NCBI GenBank assembly: GCA_030686995.1
Contig: CM060697.1
Location: 105,337,272 to 105,401,271, forward strand
Source of the DNA: Artemisia argyi
Lineage: Eukaryota > Streptophyta > Magnoliopsida > Asterales > Asteraceae
Direction: 5' to 3'
Length of the DNA: 64,000 nt
The position numbers were made by a program, and so were the translations under genes. This document shows positions 1-12,654 of the stretch, in pieces. A model generated the notes under the pieces. The model did no database searches, was not told the DNA's origin, and saw only the letters and a program-made list of their open reading frames with translations. How positions within the stretch are numbered: the stretch's first letter is position 1; every line of letters starts with the position of its first letter.

Positions 1-1358
1 CCAAGTGTCCGACATGAGGGCCGTCAGTTGCCCCAAAGTACACAATTTTCCCTACCTTGTAATCTGAAAAGTGACACTTGTCACTTGCAGATTGTAGTTG
101 CCCAAAAACTACAAGTTGCCCTGGTCTAAATTAAAAAACTCCGAATTATGGGGCAAAAAAACAAATCAATTGGGCAATCGAGGCATATTAGGAATTATCC
201 CAATATAAAATAACAAAATTACATAATATGTGCAATGAATTTCATATTTTGCTATTATTTTTAAGCCATAAATGCGGGATTTTCAAAAAAAAATGTATAT
301 TCTATTAAATATCAACTAGGTCTAAACAATTTAAACATGATCACTTATGGTACCATTTCATCATTAAACGCATTTTTATAAAAAGACTTTTTGTGCAGAA
401 TTTCTAGGTATCTGCTATAATCTGCAACTTTGACCCACTTAAACTTGGAGTTAGACCTTGATACCACTTGGATTAGAAATTAGACTCAAAGGACTAAAAG
501 TGGGCTTTTACCTCAAATCAATATGATAAGCGGTCTATTTTCTACTCCCCTTTAAAGTATGCACAAATTTCAATTTAGCATGTTGATTCTACTTTAAAAC
601 GTGTCCAAAACGACCCAAAACCCATGATAACTCATTCTACTATTTACCAAATTTAACATGTTAAGATCATTTTTATCAGGCTCAAAAGCAATCTTGCTAA
701 TTTAAGCATTTTATAAGTTAGTACCAAACACCCTTTATAAGCTAAACTAGGCATAACATGAAAATCATAACAAGATTTCTACTACACAATTAGCCATAAT
801 TCACCCACTTAATTCTTGACTTGATTCTATCATAACCAAGCATATGACATTAAGATTCATCATAATTCACGTCTAAGTTTTCATAACCTTAAATAAGCAT
901 AAAACATTTAAATGATAATAATATGAAACTTAACATAATTCTTAATATGATCTTACCTTAAAGATGATATGATTATCAAAACTTGATTACTTGTAAGATT
1001 CTTCCAAAACCCTACTAACACCTTTTTATTGATCATACCCTTTGCACAAAGATTACCCAAACCCTTGTATAATTTATTTATTTATTTTGATGTGATAAGA
1101 CTATTTCCCTCCTTTTTGCTCTATGAAAGCCAAGTTTCATACAACACACGTATATACGTGTGTTTATGTGATAACTTTATGAATTATAAGGTGAATAATA
1201 CATAAGGGTAAAATAGTAATTTTACCTTTTTAATGGTCATTAGTTTATGTCATTAATTTTTCGTTAAATCTCTATAAAATACTAACATAAAGGCTTTTCT
1301 ACTTTTCTAATTACAATATAAATGTTTTTTTCTAAATTTATAAAAATCAGGTGTTACA
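1..1358. other. AT-rich non-coding DNA, possible end of an LTR
   Basis: No gene is visible. The stretch ends in GTGTTACA at 1351-1358, the same terminal octamer as the solo LTR further along (ends at 15406). The decayed gag fragment starts right after it. It may therefore be the right end of a Ty3-type LTR that begins outside the window and inserted into the gag remnant. No start and no target duplication can be seen, so this is a weak inference. Confidence 0.3.
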
Positions 1359-1359
1359 T

Positions 1360-1905
1360 GATACGAAGGGAAAAGAGTGAAAGGAATTGCTATAGATGCG
1401 GAGACTCGAATCACCTCATTGGAGATTGTCCAAAACCACCAAGGAAAAAAGACCAAAAGGATTTTATCGGAGGTTCTTGAAGTGATAGTGGTGAAGAGGA
1501 TGATGAAAAGATCAAGATGGAAGCTTGTCTCATGGCTAAGCATCCAGTGAGGTACATTTTGACTCTTTTTATTATAGCAATGATAACTCTTCTATTGGTG
1601 ATGATGAATTTCAAAGCGAGTACAACAAATTATGTAAACTTAGTCTAGAAGTTATAAATATAAATAAATTTTTGAAAACTAGGAAAAGTCTTTTGGAAAG
1701 TGAAGTTTTTGAATTAAAAAAAAAAAAAAAAAAAAAAAAAAGGCTTGAGAATACAAATCAATTAACATTAGAAATGAATCATGTCAAGAGCTTCGTATTG
1801 AAAACGAAAACATTAAAGAAACTCAAATTACGCTTCTAAAAGAAGCATCTAAGTTTACAAAGTTTGAAAAGAGTACCCTAACTTTGAAAGAGTACTCATA
1901 TTTTA
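1360..1905 (+). pseudogene. Decayed Ty1/copia gag fragment (zinc knuckle and C-terminal part)
   Basis: Reading the plus strand from about 1380 gives a retroviral-type zinc knuckle, CYRC-GDSN-H-LIGD-C, which fits CX2CX4HX4C exactly. A proline/lysine stretch and an acidic stretch follow, as in plant copia Gag. A stop after GGS and a frame change near 1550 break the reading. The second frame (to about 1720) continues with the Asn/Ser- and Glu-rich helical tail typical of these Gags. An A tract of about 25 interrupts it at 1717-1741. No protease, integrase or RT follows, so this is a remnant. Opposite-strand open frames here are shadows. Confidence 0.75.
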
Positions 1906-2581
<676 letters not shown>

Positions 2582-2614
2582 TGCAAACATTCGTTCCACA
2601 AAGACTGCTGACCA

Positions 2615-2960
2615 GTGTCAATATTTCTTTGGGTTTGGACTTTGAAGAAGATTACAAACGTAAAATACTTTATCCAAAAAGAAAAAAGTATAAGTAGATA
2701 AATTCACAAACCATAAAAGTACTAGTGTCAATATTTCTTTGGCTTTGGAGAAGATTATAAACGTAAAATATTTTATCCGAAAAGAAAAAGTATAAAAGTA
2801 GATAAATTCATAAACCATAAAAGTACTAGTGTCAATATTTATTTGGTTTTGGAGAAGATTATAAACGTAACATATCTTATCGAAAAAGAAAAAGTAAAAG
2901 TAGAAAATTCATAGATCATAAAAGTACCAGTGTCAATATTTCTTTGGCTTTGTTTCCAAC
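2615..2960. repeat. Tandem repeat, about 101-110 bp unit, 3.3 copies
   Basis: Copies start with GTGTCAATATTT at 2615, 2725, 2829 and 2930, giving units of 110, 104 and 101 bp and a partial fourth. Each holds a purine-rich AAGATTA(T/C)AAACGTAA block and an AAAAGAAAAAGTA block. Copies differ by small indels. There is no coding potential; reverse-strand open frames simply run through the repeat. Confidence 0.9.
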
Positions 2961-3690
2961 TTGATGTAAATATTTTATTTGATCTTAACGGAGAATCACT
3001 CGAGCTTTTCACCAACATTTTCACCCACTTGACTTGCTACGATGTCTTCATCTGCCAAACTCTGGTCTAAACTTTGATTTTTATATGTTATAATTTGTTA
3101 TCTGATATTTAACTGTTAAATTTTTTTATTTAAAAGAGAATTGGATATAAATCCTTCCAAAATATACGTTCGATTACTTTTAGACCAATAATTAAAGGTG
3201 CTAAATCTGTTTCATTGTTTATCTAATTGTTTGTGAAGGTATAATCTTGTATATATACATGGATAGCCATCAAGACCTCACCTGATAGTAATACGTTTTA
3301 AAAGTGCCGTTTTCCAGATAAATAAATATTTGCTGATCATTTAACTGAGTGCTACAAATTGAATATCACGTAAAAAGTATAAAAGAAACAAACACACTTT
3401 TGTTATCGTTAAAATTTTAAATATAAAGTCCTTTGACTGATATGTTTAACTCATGCGGCTACCGGAACATGTGCTGAACTTAAAGCTAAAAATAGGAATG
3501 AGATATATTGCTAACTATGTACAGTATGTATGTACAGTATGTATGAAACGTTGAATTTGATAATAAACAACTACCGTTTCAAATACATTTGTCCATCATT
3601 TTCATTTTCATGATTAATACTTTTTGTCATTTTTATTCCAAAATCACCAATTAGTCCATCTTGATGGCTCTCTATTCAATATCCATCGTC
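2961..3690. other. Upstream region of the PR-10 gene
   Basis: No gene is seen. A 13-bp direct duplication (GTACAGTATGTAT twice) lies near 3519-3544. The stretch leads into the TATA box and 5' leader of the PR-10 gene. Confidence 0.5.
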
Positions 3691-3698
3691 TATAAATA
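3691..3698 (+). promoter_or_regulatory. TATA box of the PR-10 gene
   Basis: TATAAATA lies 93 bp before the start codon, a normal plant spacing that leaves a leader of about 60 nt. Confidence 0.7.
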
Positions 3699-3783
3699 CC
3701 ATAACTTATATTCTCATTTCATCACAAACAACACATCTTCTTTCATACATATTATTTGAGATCATTTAAGTAAGTTATCAATC

Positions 3784-4462
3784 ATGTCAACTGCTACAAT
3801 CGAAGTTGAGGTTCCTTCAACGCATCCCGCTGAGAAGGTTTTCAAAGCTTTTTGCGACTTTGAAGCTATCGCACCCAAGGTTGACCCTGCGGTTTTCAAG
3901 TCTATTAAGACAGTTGAAGGCAACGGAGATGTTGGAACTATAAGGGACTTCACATTTGGTGATGGTAAGAACTTGAACAATTAAGTAGTAATTCTATTTA
4001 ACTTCTAAACAATATATGACTATAATCTTTATATATGCTTGAGTCGCAAATAAAGCATGCATTTTCATATGTGATCATGTTGTTTCAAATAAAATAGCTA
4101 GCTTATCTCATTTTTATTCGTTATTTTTTGATGGTTTTGTTGCTAACTATATATTACTCAACACAGGCGTTCCATTTTCAAGCGGGAAGTGTAAGGTAGA
4201 TGTCTATGATCCAAGCAACTTTACCTATGGCTACACATTTTTCGAAGGTGACTACTTGCAGGATATAGCAGACTCCATCACACATCATGTTAAGATTGTA
4301 CCTTCTGCACATGGAGGAAGTGTATACAAACAAACGATTACGTATAACTGCAAAGGTAACGCTAAGCCATCTGAGGAGGGAGTTAACTTTGAAAAAAGTG
4401 GATTCGAAAAGACCTTCAGAGCTATGGAGGCTTATGCTGCTGCTCATCCAGAACTCTATTGA
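3784..4462 (+). CDS. PR-10 / Bet v 1 family protein (root-allergen-like)
   Basis: Two exons: 3784-3964 and 4167-4462. The GT..AG intron (3965-4166) splits a glycine codon after its first base near residue 61, which is the conserved intron position of PR-10 genes. The spliced product is 158 aa, the normal family length. Seen: an N-terminal strand with IEVEVPS, a helix pair with AEKVFKAFCDF, the YTFFEGD segment, and a C-terminal helix ending in AYAAAHPELY. Family members are small cytosolic proteins with a hydrophobic cavity that binds ligands such as cytokinins, flavonoids or alkaloid precursors, and are often induced by stress or pathogens. The glycine-rich loop reads GNGDVG instead of the usual GDGGPG, so it is altered. 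The ligand cannot be read from sequence. The start has an upstream TATA box and the conserved family N-terminus. Confidence 0.93.
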
Positions 4463-5600
4463 TTTCTCGCCGAAAATTTAAACATATTGGATTGCGAGTT
4501 CTCTTCTGTTTTCCTTTATAGTTTTAATAATAATGGACAACGTTCCATGCAAAATACCCTGGTCATTTTAAGTCTTGCTACAGCCTACAAATGGGATTAC
4601 CATTGGTTGTGTAGTCAAAGTCTTTAGAAAAAAAAACTCTAAAAGGGTAGAAAACGACGTGGGCCTTTTCAAAAGGGAATTGATTTGCACACTTTCACTT
4701 TTGATTGAGCACTTGAGCTACACTTGTACCATGTTTATATCATGCTTTAAATACTTGTATTATGAATGTGAAAGAAAAAAAAAGTACAAATCACGTCCTT
4801 TTCAGTCAAATACCGAGTCAACTTAAATTAACTACTCATTCATTCAATTATGTGTCTTTTTTTTTTTCTTTTTTTTTTTTCTTATTTTTCTTTTCTTCTT
4901 TTCTTTTACCAAAATAAATGTCTACTTTTATATCATCCTTAATATCTACTTCCCTAGAAAAAACGGAATGAATAGGAATAGGGAATATGTTGGTCTTCTA
5001 CTTATTAGATAGCGTTTACAATATTTTTATGTTTATCGAACAAGTTATAAGTTTTGTGTACGCACGGGGTTTATACATAAATCAAATTTATTATAAATTT
5101 TAGTTTAATGTACAGACATATGAGAATTTAACAGTGTTTAATATCTTGTTAGTGTGATATTACACGAACAAAGTTCAGACTATAAGTACAACTAATAATT
5201 ATATTTTAACTAAATTTGTTTGGTGTATATTTATAAATCGTGCTTTCATTTTAATACTTATACTCTCGTGCATCTACAAATTTTTGGTATTACAATCGAA
5301 TTATTTATCGTTATCCGTATTCTAGTATTTAACATGTGTACGTACGGGGTTATTAAGGATTTGAAAATATGATCAATTTTGATTAATAATCTTATTGTTT
5401 GAGTATTTAATTTAATATTTTAACATAATTCAAATTCATTAAATATAAATTTTTATATATGTTATATTTTTTAATTCGCGCATATATTCAATAAAATGTA
5501 GCCATACGTTGATGGTGTTTACGCTCAATTTAATAATAAATGATTTTTTTTTTGTTAAAAATATATATTTTTAACAAAATATAAATATTTCTTAGTAGTT

Positions 5601-5691
<91 letters not shown>

Positions 5692-6658
5692 TTTTGTTAA
5701 AAATATAAATATTCTTAGAAATTATGAAAATAAATGTTTTACACTTAAGTTCGTACATTAAATTTAAGATTTGACTCTTTTTAAAAGTTTAAGATTTGAT
5801 TGTAAATCTACTAACTAATAAAAGTATAGCGTTATTTACACTTGCGTACAAAATTTAAATTAAAAAAAAAAAAAAAAAAAAAATGTATTTTGATTTTTTT
5901 TTTTTTTACCAAATATTCCAAAATTTTGATTATGAAAGATCAATTGGCAAATTGAACTTTTCTATTGATCAATTGAAAATTTCATTTTTCCAATTTGTAT
6001 CTTGAGATTTTAACCTTTTTAAACAAGCGTACAGCTTTTGCCAAAAACTAAGTTCACATCTTACTGCTTTTTTCAATGCTTTCAAAACCGGGTATGTGAT
6101 CGACCCGGCCGGGTCACTGGGTTTTATGCAAAAAACCCCCTACAGAATACAAGTACATGTCTAGACACCCATGTTACTTTCATCTTTTCAAACACTGATT
6201 CTGCTAAAAAAACCGCGGTTCGCACTGGATTTCAAGATATTATGAAGAAACCTGAACCGGTTCGACTGGTTGACCCAGCCGGGTCAAACCAGGTTGCAAA
6301 TATAAGCTTTCTTAGTCTACTTGATATTCCAGATGGCATGTACCCAGAATAGTTTTTTCAGTTGTATAAATAAAGAGGCGTTTTCAGCGCATGCTAATGA
6401 CATGTTAGATGTGCACATTAAACAGAAAGACTATTCGTATCAAAACAACATACAAAACATTGCAAAAGAATTTGGCTTGGCGCCATCCATAACAACATTG
6501 AGAAAACCTCAGCAAACTTAACCACAAAAAGACAGATTTGCCCCTGATGTAAAAAAGTTAATCAAGCCCAGATTATTTGAGAAAATCAAAAGAAGTATTG
6601 TTTTATTTTGTTACACCCTCCGGGCTTTTGTAACAAAAGTAACAGAAAATCGCAACAA
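4463..6658. other. Intergenic region between PR-10 and ATP synthase gamma genes
   Basis: AT-rich, with pyrimidine-rich (about 4856-4910) and A-rich (5861-5882) tracts. GC-rich paired motifs of the CCCGGCCGGGTC and CCAGCCGGGTC type occur near 6100-6290, perhaps an old repeat. The part next to 6659 should hold the 3' UTR of the minus-strand gene. No gene is supported. Confidence 0.5.
5604..5686. repeat. (TA)n microsatellite
   Basis: About 83 bp of perfect TA dinucleotides. Confidence 0.96.
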
Positions 6659-9600
6659 TTAACCCTCCAATGCAGCTGCTCCAGAAATAATCTCACTGAG
6701 TTCAGTAGTGATGGATGCTTGACGAGTCCTGTTAACAAAAGATAAGCATTTAAAAGTGTACCAAAAACTGAAAAACATAATGACTACCGGAAAGGTTATA
6801 TCATCCAACAAAAGGCATTCACATTTTTTGGTAAATGGTGGGGTGTTTACATAAGCTTGTTTAACGACCTTATTGGTTTATTGTATTAACAAAAGGAGCT
6901 TTATACACACTCCTTCATAGCATTAATATTTTTCCATATGATCCTCTACATGTGGAAGTATAACACTATTGATCTCACATATATGTTAAAACTTGTCCTA
7001 AGTATGTGCATACGGGTGTTTGTGTGTGTGTATGAGAGAGACAGAGAGAGATAAGGGACCTGTTGTATGCAAGTGTAAGCTTATCAAGCATGTCACCAGC
7101 ATTTCTGCTGGAACTGTCCATAGCAGACATACGAGCTCCTTGTTCACTGCAGGCATTCTCCAAAACCGCATTGAACATTACCTGAGACATCAGCAATAAT
7201 CAATTAAGAGTTGAATGGAAATTTGTTCATGTTAAAATACGACAATAAATCAACATTTTGCTTGTGGAAAATGAAAGACATGTCTTTAACAGGTAGCCTG
7301 AACCTATCTGCTAGAAAAGTGTAATAAATTAAGAAAGATTGCCTTGCCCATCCAACTTTTGACTCTCAAAGACCTAACAGATTACTAATCAACTTTAAAA
7401 TATCGATATACCTCTGGCCTAATAGATATTTGGCCCATCCGTCTCGACATAATTGCAGAAATTTTGTTTTAAATAAGTTCTCAAACTACAATTGCTTTAT
7501 TGTCTGCTGCCACCATTTACAAAAAGAGAATCACTTTTGTATGGGTAACAAATTTCCCAGCTTTGTCCCCTTTAAAGGGAATTTGACATCAAATAAAAAG
7601 TCAATACTCTTTCCTTATATACAGAACAATCATTGTTAATTACACACGGCAGAAGAACATTAAAGAGATTCATAAGATGAGGACTTTATAGTCCAACATG
7701 CACTTGACTTTTGGAAAACAAAAAGTGCTTCATGTTTTATCAGCAAGGCCCCAAACATTCTTTGACGTACATTGCACAACCTAGCAAATATAATTTATTA
7801 AGAAAGTTGAAACATATGGGGGGCTTACGCATGAAAACTGGAATTCAGTAAGATTCTGAAGAACTTCAGACTTAGTTTCACCGCCTTCAATTTCATAAGA
7901 ATCCAAATCACCAATCTTTCCGCCTGCTTCAGATTCTCGTTCCACAATCTTCAAAAAACCAACACATAATTAGTACTCCAGCATACAACAGTATTGACTG
8001 TAAGAATTCAAAACAAATTACTTACCTCAGGAGACAAGACAGTTGCGGTTGTAGGCAGAAATGAGACAACCGATTGGAACTTGTTGAATACAATCCTCAA
8101 TGCATCAAACTCCACATTCTTCAAGATGTCGTCAGCAATAACTGATATCTGAAAATAAAGTAATATTAGAAGGTCACAACCCACGCATGGAAAATAGAAC
8201 CAAAAAGAATTCATAGAAAAAACCAAACAATATAATATCACCGAGTCACACATATCGAATTGCTTCCACACCAAATTCATAAGAACCAAGCACCTTTACT
8301 AAACTGAAATACGAGTAACTAATATAAAAAAACGGCTGGTTGACTTTTAGAGATCAATAGTCTCTCTAGACCCTAGACACTAATAATAATCACACCATAT
8401 AGCTTTGCTGCCTACCTAATAATTTACTTAATCGCCTGTATACAGAGAATAAAGTTATCTAGCTAAAAACCGGACTAGGTCAAATCTACAAAGACTAACA
8501 GCATCTACATGTTGCATGTTAGTTACCAAATCAGACCAATAAAGTAGTAGTATTAGTGATAACAGAATATTATGGTGCATTAAGTAATGCCTATATATGT
8601 TGTGTATACTTTACCGGGGTAACCCTTTACCCAAAAAAAAATGTTGTGTTCAATTGTCAAGAAATTTTTTCAATCTACAAAGAATAGAGCGAACACACCA
8701 ACTGTTCATTGATACTATTACTAAACACAGAACAATCCATAGATTGATTTCATATAAACACTAAACATCAGCTGTTGTCAAATACAAAGAGAACTCAAAC
8801 TAAGTGAATATTCAAAGGATGTGCTACTAGATGAACATGGCTACCTGGGTGTAGTTAAGGAAATTCTTTTGCAACTCAGTCAAAGTCAACACAATGTCTT
8901 TCTTAGAGTCACGGATCAATTGGGCCTTCCCCTTTTCTCCCAAGATCACATACTTACTTTCCGCGTCAGGACCTGTATGCACCCCAACAAATTAATGTGA
9001 TAATATTAAGATTTCAGTCCACTAATAAAATTTATTTCATGCATATGTACCAGCGTTGACTTTGTGAAGAGCCCTGCTTATCTTTACTGATGTAGAATTG
9101 ATACCACCACAAAGACCCTTGTCTGAAGAAACAGTGACAATGACATTCTTCTTGACAGCCACGCCTAGTAAAAACAATAAATCATAATAAAAGTCAGATG
9201 AGAAATATGTAAAATTTGTACCATAAAGAAAAGATAACTATACTTTAGCATCAAGTCCAAACCATACTTTAAATAAGCTTAGTGGTACATTTCATCTCCT
9301 TATTGTACACCACCTCTATAGTCTATATTGGCTAAGTTTCATTTCAATACTACTTATTTTCCCTCAAGTTATTGCAAGATATTTAAGACAATGGTCACAA
9401 CCTTCTAGTTTCATCTTTGTTAATGGACATTTCAGATAATAGACCATTGGCAGAAACCACAAAATTCTTCTATTACACTACCTACCCAAGCATTGAATTA
9501 ATTTTAGAACAGATTAAAGGTGCTTGGTTTAAGGGTATAAAAATAGAAGAATAACTTTCATTCCCAATATAAATGTTTGGTTAGTAGTTTTAATTTTCTA

Positions 9601-10949
9601 AAATCAGTATCCGACCCAGAAACCTAGACATATTCTAAACCCATTCCGATTCCCATTCCAACACCCATATTCCGCAAACCAAACACCCCGCTCCAGTTCG
9701 TAACCCCCAAAAAGATTCAAATAAAAAATCACAGACATTTGAATTCAGCAGTAACTGCAGCTTATAGTATGTAAAACTTAACTTCGCCACTTTCTACTAA
9801 TCATTATTTTATGAGAATCAATCATGTATGTACACAAAGAAATATATGCAGGCAACTAAGTTAACGTGACCTAATAGCTACAAAAAATTTATGGCAAAAA
9901 CATACTTGGAGTGTCGCCAAGAAGAGCAGTGAACGGCTGCCATAATCCACGAGAGTTCTCAGCTCTAACTTGAATTGCTCTCAGCTTTGAAGCTGCAACC
10001 ATCTTCATAGCCTTTGTAATCTTCTGAATATTCTTAACACTCTTCATTCGGTTTCTCACTGCCCAAACAAAATTTAACACCATGAACACCCATGCTTTCA
10101 AAAAGATCATAATAGCATAAAAAACAATAAAAATGCTAAACAATGTTAAGAAGAACAAGACGGTAAAATGTATTTACCAATTTGAGTGGAAATGGAACGA
10201 ACCCCAAGGCCCACCTGCTCCCTGTAAGCAACAGACAAACATGAAGTCAAATACTAATAAGAGGGTCCATTGAAAAATAAATATTAAACGCCCCATAACA
10301 TATAAACATAACAACAATAAGGACCACTATTGTACGTGAAATAGTAAAAGGCTATTTGCTATCAGAACTAACAAAAAATTTTAACAATTGACGCTGTCAA
10401 TGATGCTCACTGGATAAAATAATCATAACTGCGTCCATCACGGTATAAGATGGCTTCTTTTCTAAAAGATATAGTATTTGTGGGTTTCCGACTCAGCTAA
10501 ACATGCTTTCGTAAGCTGTTTAAACCTTGATAAGTAGTATTGTATTAAGCCTTAAAACATTCTTTTCACAAACAAGGGTCGATCTAATCACTTTTCTTCT
10601 GGTTTTCCACTTTCCTCATTATCGAACTACAGTAAAAGACTTCGCCTTGATACGCATAATATGGAAATAGCGATGCTAAGTATTACCGAATCCGTTGTTT
10701 GCAAAAGAAAATGCAAATCTATACTATCTATAATGTAAAAACCAACTTTTCTCTAAAACTGAATCTATTTAAGGAAACACGCTAATACACGGCTGGAAAC
10801 TTAATTATGTACCTATTAACAGAAAGTATTCAATCATATAATGTACACGGCCGGAAACTTATGCCGCTATTAAATTCCGTTGATGTGCACGGGTACTAGT
10901 CTATTTTAAGAAAAACTGTCTACAACTTATTAAAAAAAATAAATAAATA

Positions 10950-10988
<39 letters not shown>

Positions 10989-11266
10989 TAATTCGTTTTT
11001 ATATAAAGGGTACTAATGAAATAGCAACTGCCTCGATAAGTCTACTCTAACTTTTCCTGTTGAGCTTATTGACTTAAAAATAAGCTAATCCAAAACACCC
11101 CCTAAATCGCCATAAAAGAAACAATAACATATAAAACAGATCAATAGATAATAAACAAAAGAAGATCGTACTGATTTTGAGGTAAAAGATTGGATCTAAT
11201 AGAAACAGAGGGGTTGACAAGAGGCATCAAGCGCCTTGATTCTCTTCTTGCTACTGCCATCGCCAT
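6659..11266 (-). CDS. Mitochondrial ATP synthase gamma subunit
   Basis: Nine exons read on the minus strand: 11172-11266, 10178-10221, 9906-10058, 9051-9164, 8845-8972, 8026-8148, 7829-7948, 7060-7181, 6659-6728. All introns are GT..AG and phases agree through to the stop, giving 322 aa, close to the usual length of about 325. The first exon encodes a basic Met/Ala/Arg/Ser-rich mitochondrial presequence ([12 protein letters not shown]). Core signatures are [20 protein letters not shown] near the mature N-terminus, [12 protein letters not shown] in the middle, and a C-terminal helix with [24 protein letters not shown]. The subunit is the rotor shaft of F1: its paired N- and C-terminal helices turn inside the alpha3beta3 head and drive ATP synthesis in the matrix. 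Intron 1 carries a small Helitron-like insert. The gene looks intact and functional. Confidence 0.95.
10718..10899 (+). mobile_element. Small non-autonomous Helitron-like insert in intron 1 of the ATP synthase gamma gene
   Basis: The 182-bp segment starts A|TCTATACTATCTATA and ends GTACTAG|T, the TC...CTRR pattern placed between host A and T. A short imperfect hairpin (CCGT..ACGG) lies just before the end. The start resembles that of the 18.7-kb Helitron (TCTACTATCTATA). An internal motif, ACACGGC(T/C)GGAAACTTA, occurs twice. It has no coding capacity. The hairpin is weak, so the call is moderate. Confidence 0.6.
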
Positions 11267-11519
11267 TTGATTGCTGGAGATTTGTTATTATTGGTGATTT
11301 CTATTGAGTTTTTTAGGGTTTGTTGGGTGGTGATTTGATGAGATTGATTCGGGGAAATGAAATGAAATGAGATGAGATGAGATGGATACGGATCGAATCT
11401 AATCTTGTGGGCCGTTTTGATGAAATAAAGGTGCCATGTGGGCTTCTTTCTATTAGCCCATTTAGGTATTTAGGTGTTGTGTTTGAATGACGAGTTTTCG
11501 ATGTATAAAGTACAATGTT
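11267..11519. other. Promoter side of the ATP synthase gamma gene
   Basis: Upstream of the minus-strand start codon. It holds a GAAAT/GAGAT-type simple repeat at about 11356-11384. There is no clear TATA box, as is common for housekeeping genes. The LINE remnant begins close behind, so the gene's promoter must be short or extend into old transposon DNA. Confidence 0.45.
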
Positions 11520-12649
11520 TTTAAAGCGATTAGTATCATTCGCGTATTGTAGATGCGAAACCATAACATTATTCCCACCTACTTTAACTCCACTGCTTCG
11601 TTCATAATCGCGTTAAGCCCCTACGCCGCTAATACAAACAAGAATGATGAAAGAGGGTCACCTTGTCTAACACCCATCTCGAGTCCAAATTCCTCTGTAG
11701 GCGAGCAATTAACAAGGATAGAAATGGATGAAGACCTAAGGCACATTTCTACCAATTTACACCATTTCTCACCAAACCCCATTCTTTTCATAATATTTAA
11801 CAAAAATAAAACTCCAATTTGATACTATTGTATGTCTTTTCAAAATCCAATTTGAAAATTAAAACATTTTCTTTCCTTTTCCTCAAATATTTCATTGTTT
11901 CATTTGCTATAAGAACACCGTCAAGAATGTATCTCTCTTTTATAAATGCGTTTTGTTCTTCGCCAAACACAACTCCTACTACTTTTTTAACCTTATCCGC
12001 CAACATTTTTGTTATGATTTTATAATAACATTCGAGAAGACTAATGGGACGAAAATCCCCGAGACCGATGGGGTTCGAAACCTTGGGAATAATGGTGACG
12101 AAAGAGGCGTTGCATCCCCTTGAAATTTTCCATTTTTTCCCAAAACCACATGATCACCCTAATTAAGTTCGCTTCGATAAGATCCCAAACCTTCCGAATA
12201 AACTTGAAGTTAAATTCGTCGGGCCTCGGAGCTTTATCTACCAAACAACCCTGAATAGCGTCTCACACCTTCGTTTCACTAAACATTTTCTACAAAAAAA
12301 TTAGCCTCATCAACCGAAATTTTCTCGATCTTATCACAACAAAATGTCGGACGAGTCACCCCATTTTCGGAAAACAAGGATCTGTAGTGTCTAACCATCT
12401 CCGCCTTGATAATCGTAGGATCCTTGCACCACATCCCGTTAACCATAAGCCCTTTTATATTGCATTTTTTATTCCTCCTATTCACATATGAATAAAAGAA
12501 CTTTGAATTTGCATCCCCCTAGACATCCTACTTAATTCTAGCCTTTTGTCGCATCATATTACTACACTCCCTCTCCTTCTCCTTCCATCGTTTCCTAGCC
12601 TCTAACCACTCCATTCTCTTGTTGTCATTTAGGTTTCCCTTTTCCGCTT
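11520..12649 (-). pseudogene. LINE reverse transcriptase remnant
   Basis: Broken reading frames carry the classic plant LINE RT blocks in order: a linker with FFYSYVNRRNKK and IKGLMVNG, the stretch APRPDEFNFKFIRKVWDLI (usual A-PGPDGF-type block), EEQNAFIKERYILDGVLIANE, LIFKLDFEKTYNSI, and GVRQGDPLSSFLFVLAA. The catalytic box reads QYANDT instead of YADDT, near 11540, just before homology stops. Stops and frameshifts separate most blocks. The element cannot make active enzyme. Confidence 0.85.
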
Positions 12650-12654
12650 CCAAC

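Noticed and set aside
2615..2960. CRISPR-like spaced repeats
   Set aside because: Units are contiguous 101-110-bp plant tandem repeats without unique spacers.
6038..6352. 104-codon plus-strand open frame
   Set aside because: No start context, domain or intron evidence; the sequence looks like repeat-derived intergenic DNA.
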